Shown: positions 1 to 5,126 of the stretch, piece by piece
Layout of the letters: each line of letters begins with the position of its first letter
Position numbering within the stretch: the first letter of the stretch is position 1
Assembly (NCBI GenBank): GCA_017557715.1
Contig: JAFYYE010000308.1
Coordinates: forward strand, 1-5,126
Source: Pseudobutyrivibrio sp.
GTDB lineage: Bacteria; Bacillota; Clostridia; Lachnospirales; Lachnospiraceae
Length of the DNA: 5,126 nt
Reading direction: 5' to 3'
Program-made: the position numbers and the translations under genes
Notes under the pieces: generated by a model
Seen by the model: the letters and a program-made list of their open reading frames with translations, nothing else
Databases searched by the model: none
What the model was told of the DNA's origin: nothing

Positions 1-2235
1 AAAATAAAAGAACAGTATGAGACAGAGTATAAGAATTCCAGAGAAGTATTGTGGGAAACATTACAGAATAAATACATTTTAAATGGATTGATAAATTACG
101 GAGATAACCTTAACAGGAAAATTAAGGATTACATAAAAAAGCCAGCTTCAGAACACAATTCAAAGATTAAGAAGCTGGATAATACGGTAACAAAATTAAT
201 TACAAGAGCCATGCTCAAGCCTAGCCCATTCTCCACATTTTGTAAGGTAAAGATGAACCTAGCTGATTACACAGGAGAAACAACTAATCAGGAGGCAAAG
301 AGCAATATACAGATAAATTATGTTCATATATTAAGGCTATGGGATTTACTGACAAAGAATGAAGAGGTAATAAAACGACTTCATTTTTATGTGAATTATT
401 CAATGAAAAAACAGGGTGACTACTATATTCTTTCAAAGCTGATAGATAAGGCTGAGGAGAATGGAAAGGTCTTCGAGGGTAAGACTACTCTCGTTAAGAT
501 ACCTACAAGCAACCTGCTAGATGAGTTAGATATTTTAAGAGTAAAAAGACAGGATTATCCATACGTGACCATAGACCAGCTGATTAACAAAGTAGGTCAG
601 GGAATGACAGTTAAATATCTACTTGAGAAAAAAATCCTTTTGACCAGAGAAAGACCAGCAGAAATGACCTTTAGACCAATTGAGGACTTTATAGATAATC
701 TTGAAAATTGGGGCTTGCTAGATATCGAAATAGTGTCTCAAACCGTGGAAAATCTAAATTTATTAAAGAAGTATCTAAAGGATTTGGAGGATATTACTGA
801 TTGGTGTGAGAGACATAATAAATATCTTCAGGTAAAGGAGACTTTGGATGGTATTTATAAGTCATTAAACCAGGAAAAGTGGTGTGATTCCAATATTATT
901 TATGAGGATTATATACAGGAAGAAATAGAAGAGGGTAAGGAAATAATTCCTGAAGACACCAAAAGAGTTTTGGAGATTCTGACAAGTATAAACTTGCTGT
1001 TTGATGTAAACGTAAGAACACAAAACAAATTTGCAGAACGCTTCAAAAACAAGTATGGAGAGGAATTGGTTCATACCTCAGATGGTACTCTTATTAGCCA
1101 GATTATAGATGCAAACTCTCAGTACAACCATTACTGGGATAACAATATCGCAAAGGATACTCTGGATGATATAGAAATAAATAGTGCTTTAAATCAGCTA
1201 AAGAATGAAGTTATCGCCTATATGGAGTCTCTTTTAAAGAAAAATAAAAAAGAGGTACACATTGATTTGGAATATTTGGAGGACATTGCAAACAGGCTTC
1301 CAGAGGAAATAAAGAGAAGAAAGAGATCCTTTGATTATTTCCTTCAAAAGACTGGGGATGGTTTTGTTTTAAATAATGTCTATTCAGGCTATCTGATGTA
1401 TTTTAGCCGATTCCTTCAGTATTACCCTCAGCTAGAGGCCAGTGAGTCCTATAAGAATTATATAAACAAGATGTTTAATGAGAATGAGAAGGTCTGTGAC
1501 ATAAGAATTGCCAGTGGTTTCAATGGAAATATGAGACCTCAAATTGCAGGAAATGATTTATCACTTCCAATGCAGATGGATGAAGAGAACAAAAATAAGG
1601 TAGATTACCGCTCTTGTTATTACTTCTACGATAGCAGGGAAAAGAGAGTAAAGCTCTACAACGAAAGGGTAGGTAGATTTACAGTAATCTCCCAAGGAAG
1701 TCTTATGCCCCTTTATTTACCAGGAATAACAGGCTTGCTGCACAGTATGTTTGTAAACTCTCTGGCATTCCAAAATATTAACAAGATGGATGCAGCAGCT
1801 GAATATTTCCCAAGAATCTATATAGGAAATATTGTTATCTCAAGACAAACCTGGAGAGTATCAAAGGAAGAAATAGAAAGCCTTAATTTGACAGGAAGTG
1901 ACGATTGTGAGGAGTTTTGTCGTCTGAATGACTGGGTTAAGGAAAAGGGTATTCCAAGCAAGGTGTTTATTAAGAAGGATGTTCAAAAGGAAATGGCGGA
2001 TATTTTCCTTGGAAGAACAGACAATAGTGACCTTGATATGACAAAGAGAAAGCCACAGTACATCGATTTTTATAATCCGGTGTTAGTCCAGCTATTTGTA
2101 AAAATGTGTAAGGACGGTTATGACCTGATAATCGAGGAGGCCTATCCGGATTACACCAAGACTGATTGTAACGTCAGAGAGCATATTGTAGAAATTAGCT
2201 GTGTGGGGGAAGGACTAGAAGATGAAAGCTGTTAG
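1..2235 (+). CDS. LanB-type dehydratase, tRNA-Glu-dependent glutamylation subunit (5' truncated by window)
   Basis: The frame is open from base 1 to the TAG at 2233-2235, giving 744 visible residues. The TTG at 49 is only the first start-like codon inside the window; the real start lies upstream, because the family's R-x(3)-R/K-P-T/S-P-F motif normally follows a longer N-terminal stretch. Landmarks in order: R..KPSPFSTF at 205-240; a G-N-x-R-P-Q-I-A-G-N-D-L stretch near 1525-1560; GRF..ISQGSLMPLYLPG near 1672-1731; PRIYIGNIVISRQTW at 1810-1854; DWVKEKGIPSKVFIK near 1930-1974; and KPQYIDFYNP at 2050-2079. These follow the order seen in lantibiotic dehydratase N-terminal domains, which transfer glutamate from glutamyl-tRNA to Ser/Thr of a precursor peptide in the cytoplasm. 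The protein ends after this domain and the elimination-type domain is a separate gene downstream, as in the split enzymes of thiopeptide and goadsporin clusters. Glutamylation itself is inferred from the family; a related amino-acyl-tRNA ligase role is the main alternative. Confidence 0.88.
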   Translation, partial: KIKEQYETEYKNSREVLWETLQNKYILNGLINYGDNLNRKIKDYIKKPASEHNSKIKKLDNTVTKLITRAMLKPSPFSTFCKVKMNLADYTGETTNQEAKSNIQINYVHILRLWDLLTKNEEVIKRLHFYVNYSMKKQGDYYILSKLIDKAEENGKVFEGKTTLVKIPTSNLLDELDILRVKRQDYPYVTIDQLINKVGQGMTVKYLLEKKILLTRERPAEMTFRPIEDFIDNLENWGLLDIEIVSQTVENLNLLKKYLKDLEDITDWCERHNKYLQVKETLDGIYKSLNQEKWCDSNIIYEDYIQEEIEEGKEIIPEDTKRVLEILTSINLLFDVNVRTQNKFAERFKNKYGEELVHTSDGTLISQIIDANSQYNHYWDNNIAKDTLDDIEINSALNQLKNEVIAYMESLLKKNKKEVHIDLEYLEDIANRLPEEIKRRKRSFDYFLQKTGDGFVLNNVYSGYLMYFSRFLQYYPQLEASESYKNYINKMFNENEKVCDIRIASGFNGNMRPQIAGNDLSLPMQMDEENKNKVDYRSCYYFYDSREKRVKLYNERVGRFTVISQGSLMPLYLPGITGLLHSMFVNSLAFQNINKMDAAAEYFPRIYIGNIVISRQTWRVSKEEIESLNLTGSDDCEEFCRLNDWVKEKGIPSKVFIKKDVQKEMADIFLGRTDNSDLDMTKRKPQYIDFYNPVLVQLFVKMCKDGYDLIIEEAYPDYTKTDCNVREHIVEISCVGEGLEDESC
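2205..2214 (+). promoter_or_regulatory. Ribosome binding site for the elimination-domain gene
   Basis: The purine run GGGGGAAGGA ends 7 nt before the ATG at 2222. It lies inside the last codons of the upstream dehydratase gene, whose stop is 11 nt past that ATG's first base. This supports the ATG at 2222 as the true start and suggests translational coupling, which would help make the two dehydratase halves in matched amounts. Confidence 0.65.
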
Positions 2236-3331
2236 AATCCATTATTACGCTGACGAAGCCAGTAAGAGACGACTGATTTGTGAACTGGCGGGCACCTTTT
2301 TAAATGATAGATTTCAAGGTCTCAAATGGTATTTAAAAAGAGACTGGAGATATGGACCACATATTGAAATAAACATAGTGGATAGCAAGAAAGCAGAGGC
2401 GGAGGAATTTATAAAAGAAATAAAAACAGCAGCCCTAAGCTTTATTGAAAATAATCCATCTAATGAAAAAAGACCTACAGAGGAGGTTCTTAGACAGTTA
2501 AATGCGCTGGAAAATGAGGATGGACCCGAATCAGGCTTTTTACCTATAGAGGAAAATGGTTCAGTTGTAGTTAGCGAAAAAGCACTGGTAAAGGGTAAAT
2601 ATTTTTCAAGTGATGAGGAGTACATCTACTACATAACTAACAACTGTGATGTGTCAAAAATCATGGTTAAAACAATAGTAAAGATGCAGGAGCTGACAGA
2701 GAAGGAACAATATTTACTATTAGTAGCCCTGTTTGCAAGGTTGGCAAAGCAGTATCCAAATGGAGGATTAATAAAAGGTTGTGTCTCATTTAAATCGCAT
2801 ATTATTGGTTTCCTATCTTATCAGGATGAACGTACAGCTGGTATTAAGGCTAATTTTGAAAGAAGGTACGAATTAATCAAGGAACAATTGTATGACTTAT
2901 ATGATTACGACTTCAATATAGAGGACCAGGAGGAGCTTCTTAAAGAATGGGAAGGTTTTTTTGAAAAGTTTATTTCTGGTATCAACTATACTGCTGAAAA
3001 AGGAGAGGCCTATAGGGCAGCTGCAGGATTTGATAAGGAGTCACAGAAGCGATTAATTAACTATTCTGAGTTCCATAACAAATGGGTAAATAGACAGGAG
3101 TTTGCGGATTTCTTCTATTCAGAGGAGTTTTATAAATATCGACTTTTAGTTAATTTCTTTTATTTGACATTGCCATGTATGGGCTTTGGTCCTAGCGGAA
3201 AGCATTTTTGTTGTTACATGATAACCAGATTAGTGGAAGAGAAGACCGGCATATTATTGATAGATCAAATAAAAGAATCAGAAAACAAAGTGATTCAGGA
3301 GGATGGGGAAGAAAATGTTTTTCATTTATAA
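2222..3331 (+). CDS. LanB C-terminal-like / thiopeptide-type bacteriocin biosynthesis protein (probable glutamate-elimination lyase)
   Basis: A 369-residue protein with no signal peptide or membrane segment, so cytoplasmic. Residues 1-52 run from a beta-strand (VRIHYYA) to WRYGPHIEINI. This matches the 'thiopeptide-type bacteriocin biosynthesis' / SpaB C-terminal fold, where a G-P-H-(L/I)-R/E-hydrophobic strand is characteristic. Further family-like blocks are SFKSHIIGFL (189-198), FHNKWVNR (284-291) and LPCMGFGPSGKHF (317-329). Residues about 78-130 form an acidic, low-hydrophobicity stretch that looks like a linker, and the C-terminus (351-366) is also charged. In split LanB systems this protein removes the glutamate added by its partner, leaving dehydroalanine or dehydrobutyrine. 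The same fold also serves as the [4+2] pyridine synthase of thiopeptides, and the two roles cannot be separated here by eye. The gene overlaps the dehydratase by 14 nt, which favours the lyase role. At 369 residues it is somewhat longer than a bare elimination domain. Family call firm; exact reaction uncertain. Confidence 0.78.
   Translation: MKAVRIHYYADEASKRRLICELAGTFLNDRFQGLKWYLKRDWRYGPHIEINIVDSKKAEAEEFIKEIKTAALSFIENNPSNEKRPTEEVLRQLNALENEDGPESGFLPIEENGSVVVSEKALVKGKYFSSDEEYIYYITNNCDVSKIMVKTIVKMQELTEKEQYLLLVALFARLAKQYPNGGLIKGCVSFKSHIIGFLSYQDERTAGIKANFERRYELIKEQLYDLYDYDFNIEDQEELLKEWEGFFEKFISGINYTAEKGEAYRAAAGFDKESQKRLINYSEFHNKWVNRQEFADFFYSEEFYKYRLLVNFFYLTLPCMGFGPSGKHFCCYMITRLVEEKTGILLIDQIKESENKVIQEDGEENVFHL
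3297..3309 (+). promoter_or_regulatory. Ribosome binding site deciding the start of the ocin-ThiF-like gene
   Basis: A perfect AGGAGG lies at 3297-3302, with GGGGA at 3305-3309. An upstream in-frame ATG at 3303 touches AGGAGG directly with no spacer, so it cannot be used efficiently. The ATG at 3315 is 12 nt after AGGAGG and 5 nt after GGGGA, and is the better start. The site lies within the last codons of the upstream gene. Confidence 0.6.
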
Positions 3332-4799
3332 GAATAATTTACAAATGTATCGCATCAAGGATGAGATTGTAATAAAGACAATAAACAAAACCTTCAAGGT
3401 AAAGGAAGATGGCCAGATATTTGAAACAATAAAGGCTTTGGTGGAGTATCTGAAACAGGAAAGATTGTACGAGGAAATTATTCAAGACGTGAATTTCCCA
3501 AAGCAGGATATAGATAAAGCTCTTTCGATTTTGTATAAATCTCACGTTATCCTGGCTGGAGAAACAAAGGATGATTTATGTGATGCAGCTATTATCCAGT
3601 TTGAAAATCCAATTGAAATAAAAAAGCAGATGCAGGAAACAAAGATTGTGGCAAGAAATCTGGGACATGAATTGGAGGAGCACCTTAAGGCAGCTGGATT
3701 AAATATTGATAAGAAAGAAGGTGATTATGAGATAGAAAAGATCTCTTCTTTGAAGGATTTAAAGAACGGGGAAGTACCTACTAAGAAAATAATCACTGGC
3801 GAAGAAGGGGGTGTGTATTACATCCTTTGCCTGAAGCCTGGAATATATGATTTTAGGAAAATTAAAAATCGACTTTTAAATGACTCAAATGCAGAGCCTA
3901 CAGCTACACAGAAGAAAATATATACAGAGATTATTAAGAATGTGACCCTTCACTTTATTTACGAGGAGGACACAAAAAATAATGTGGTTCTGGTAAACAA
4001 CGATTTATCAGTGGAAAAGCTGAGCATGAATCTTCTGCAGAACAAAAAGGAAATAGAGATAGCGGATATAAAAGTTACCAGCCTGAATCATGAAAAGCCA
4101 GCTGATGATTATAAGGAGTTGGATGCTTTTATCAATAATTTAAGCGAGGTTGAAAGCTTTGGCAGTATGAACTGTGAGCAGTTTCCAATCCCTAAATATG
4201 AGGTGGTTCTCCTTGATGGCAATGGAAAAGAGGAGAAGAGAGAATACGGAGTTGGGGAAAAATGTGAGGAGGCAATGCTTAGAACCTTCAATAACATGAT
4301 AAATTATGAGGCCAAAAAGGATGAATATTATGTCAGCGGTGATAAGCAGGAATATTATTTTAACCTTTTGGCAAAGGCGCTCTTTAGTGTGGATGCAGAA
4401 AATGTAAAGGAAATAGGTGTTTTCCATGATGAATACAAAACGATTAATTGTTTTATTCATGAGGGATTAAACATTCTAAGGATAGATATAAGTGCTGGAG
4501 GAAAGGTAACAAGCTACATTTCATTAGCAGAAGCGGACTTTGAGAAATTAGCATATATCTTTATCAAAGCAGGCTTAGATGTCAATGAGGCAAAGGAGCA
4601 TGCACGATTTATTCAAGGGAAAATGGTAGCAACTCTTCCTAAGCGAGAACTTAGGGAGGTAAATGAGGCTATTTTGAATTATGTATCAAATATGGGATAC
4701 AGATTAAACGAGGAATTACATCCTTACAGTAAGGAAATCAGAGAGTTTGGATTCTATTTAGGCAAAATCAATGTGGAGGCAGAAAAAGTAAATGGTTAA
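3315..4799 (+). CDS. Diverged ocin-ThiF-like cyclodehydratase partner with N-terminal RRE (azole RiPP maturation)
   Basis: With the start at 3315 (chosen over the ATG at 3303 because of ribosome binding site spacing) the protein has 494 residues. Residues 1-80 alternate short strands and helices ending in DIDKALSILYKSHVIL, the winged-helix pattern of the RiPP recognition element that binds precursor leaders. Residues 108-132 (ETKIVARNLGHELEEHLKAAGLNID, split here as 108-119 and 120-132) resemble a degenerate Rossmann beta-alpha-beta of E1/ThiF-like proteins, but no intact G-x-G-x-x-G and no C-x-x-C is present, so no adenylation is expected. Residues 290-323 read FPIPKYEVVLLDG then GVGEKCEEAMLR; this and YYFNLLAKALF (347-357) recall the C-terminal half of 'putative thiazole-containing bacteriocin maturation proteins' of Bacillus heterocycloanthracin-type clusters. 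The likely role is leader binding and activation of the YcaO enzyme encoded next door. It overlaps the previous gene by 17 nt and the next by 8 nt. The C-terminal half has no function I can name. The RRE call is moderate; the ocin-ThiF call rests on remembered motifs and context. Confidence 0.58.
   Translation: MFFIYKNNLQMYRIKDEIVIKTINKTFKVKEDGQIFETIKALVEYLKQERLYEEIIQDVNFPKQDIDKALSILYKSHVILAGETKDDLCDAAIIQFENPIEIKKQMQETKIVARNLGHELEEHLKAAGLNIDKKEGDYEIEKISSLKDLKNGEVPTKKIITGEEGGVYYILCLKPGIYDFRKIKNRLLNDSNAEPTATQKKIYTEIIKNVTLHFIYEEDTKNNVVLVNNDLSVEKLSMNLLQNKKEIEIADIKVTSLNHEKPADDYKELDAFINNLSEVESFGSMNCEQFPIPKYEVVLLDGNGKEEKREYGVGEKCEEAMLRTFNNMINYEAKKDEYYVSGDKQEYYFNLLAKALFSVDAENVKEIGVFHDEYKTINCFIHEGLNILRIDISAGGKVTSYISLAEADFEKLAYIFIKAGLDVNEAKEHARFIQGKMVATLPKRELREVNEAILNYVSNMGYRLNEELHPYSKEIREFGFYLGKINVEAEKVNG
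4775..4779 (+). promoter_or_regulatory. Possible ribosome binding site for the E1-like/YcaO gene
   Basis: GGAGG at 4775-4779 precedes the ATG at 4792 by 12 nt, a long but usable spacing, and sits in the tail of the preceding coding region. An in-frame TAA at 4789-4791 directly abuts the ATG, so translation of the downstream gene cannot begin earlier than 4792. Confidence 0.45.
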
Positions 4800-5126
4800 G
4801 GAAAAAGTTCAGTTGGTGACAACCTTTGAGAACAAAGATTATAAAGCCTTGATCAAAGACGAGAAGGCTAAGAAGGACTGGTTTTTAAATATCCACTATG
4901 GATGTGATTACGTAGGTATTGCAAAGCGATACAAGGACGGAAATCAGGGATGTTTTCACTGTTATGAGAGACAAAAGGATTTGAATAATAACTTGATAAT
5001 TGAAAATAATGCAGAGCTTTATGTGAATAGCAACATTAATTCACCTGAAGAGGTGGGAAATGTGCTTCAGGCATTGCTGGAGGAGATTAATCAGGTTCCG
5101 GAGGAAATCACATATATCATCAAATA
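4792..5126 (+). CDS. E1-like N-terminal part of a TOMM cyclodehydratase, probably YcaO/SagD type (3' truncated by window)
   Basis: The frame is open from the ATG at 4792 to the window end, giving 111 residues plus 2 nt; an in-frame TAA immediately before the ATG fixes the start. Residues 5-12 form a strand (KVQLVTTF), then DWFLNIHYGCDYVGIAKRY (29-47) leads into GNQGCFHCYERQ (50-61). This matches the 'pWl..-x-G-x-x-x-(I/V)-G-P-x-(F/V)-x-P-G-x-x-x-C-x-x-C-x-x-R' block of E1-like domains in azoline-forming cyclodehydratases, where Cys54 and Cys57 would supply half of a structural zinc site and the second C-x-x-C would come later. Residues 85-100 look like the helix that follows in these proteins. 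In heterocycloanthracin- and thiopeptide-type clusters such a segment is the N-terminal part of a YcaO (SagD-like) protein that uses ATP to cyclise Cys/Ser/Thr onto the backbone. The YcaO domain is not visible, so that part is inference; a free-standing E1-like protein is the alternative. The glycine-rich Rossmann start usual before this block is absent. The gene overlaps the previous one by 8 nt. Confidence 0.7.
   Translation, partial: MVKEKVQLVTTFENKDYKALIKDEKAKKDWFLNIHYGCDYVGIAKRYKDGNQGCFHCYERQKDLNNNLIIENNAELYVNSNINSPEEVGNVLQALLEEINQVPEEITYIIK

Noticed and set aside
49..51. TTG as the start of the dehydratase gene
   Set aside because: The frame is open to base 1 with no stop, there is no suitable ribosome binding site before it, and the family needs more residues ahead of the KPSPF motif.
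865..1074. Minus-strand open frame of 69 codons, and others at 2314-2625, 3339-3545, 4109-4297 and 4140-4460
   Set aside because: All lie antisense to well-supported coding regions, show no domain-like pattern or ribosome binding site, and have compositions (Phe/Leu/Ser/Ile-rich) expected from reading Lys/Glu-rich genes backwards.
3303..3305. ATG at 3303 as the start of the ocin-ThiF-like gene
   Set aside because: It directly abuts the AGGAGG at 3297-3302 with no spacing; the ATG at 3315, four codons later, is properly placed.
4780..4830. A frameshift splitting one larger gene into genes 3 and 4
   Set aside because: Gene 4 has its own ATG directly after an in-frame TAA, with a plausible GGAGG upstream, and the 8-nt overlap matches the style of the other two junctions. 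The separation therefore looks natural, although the odd domain boundary is reported as a finding.
1..5126. Precursor peptide gene, CRISPR array, tRNA, transposon ends or a terminator hairpin
   Set aside because: Searched by eye; coding is continuous with no intergenic space, and I saw no direct-repeat array, tRNA-like fold, inverted terminal repeats or GC-rich hairpin followed by a T-run.

Overview
The window is AT-rich and holds four co-directional, overlapping genes on the + strand. Arginine is mostly AGA, lysine and glutamate are abundant, and Shine-Dalgarno sites are purine-rich. This fits a low-GC Firmicute; an anaerobic Clostridia/Lachnospiraceae-type host is my best guess from style alone. 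The genes look like the interior of one biosynthetic operon for a ribosomally synthesised, post-translationally modified peptide (RiPP).

Layout: (1) 1-2235 is a LanB-type peptide-glutamylating dehydratase, cut at its 5' end by the window edge. (2) 2222-3331 is a separate protein resembling the LanB C-terminal / 'thiopeptide-type bacteriocin biosynthesis' domain, so it is either the glutamate-elimination lyase or a pyridine-synthase-like relative. (3) 3315-4799 is a diverged ocin-ThiF-like protein with a putative N-terminal leader-peptide-binding domain (RRE). (4) 4792 to the window end is the N-terminus of an E1-like / cyclodehydratase protein with a C-x-x-C motif, probably continuing into a YcaO domain beyond the window. 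Every junction overlaps (14, 17 and 8 nt) and a ribosome binding site lies inside each upstream gene, so the set is probably one translationally coupled unit. No intergenic gap, RNA gene, promoter, terminator, repeat or mobile element was found.

Proposed joint action: the RRE in gene 3 holds a precursor leader peptide. Gene 4 with gene 3 cyclises Cys/Ser/Thr to azolines. Gene 1 glutamylates Ser/Thr from glutamyl-tRNA, and gene 2 eliminates glutamate to give dehydroalanine/dehydrobutyrine or processes the dehydrated peptide further. This combination of split LanB and azole machinery is the signature of thiopeptides and goadsporin-like linear azole peptides, not of ordinary class I lantibiotics. 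The precursor peptide, dehydrogenase, transporter and the rest of the YcaO gene are not in the window, so the product class is inferred. The individual homologies were recognised from remembered motifs, not from a search.
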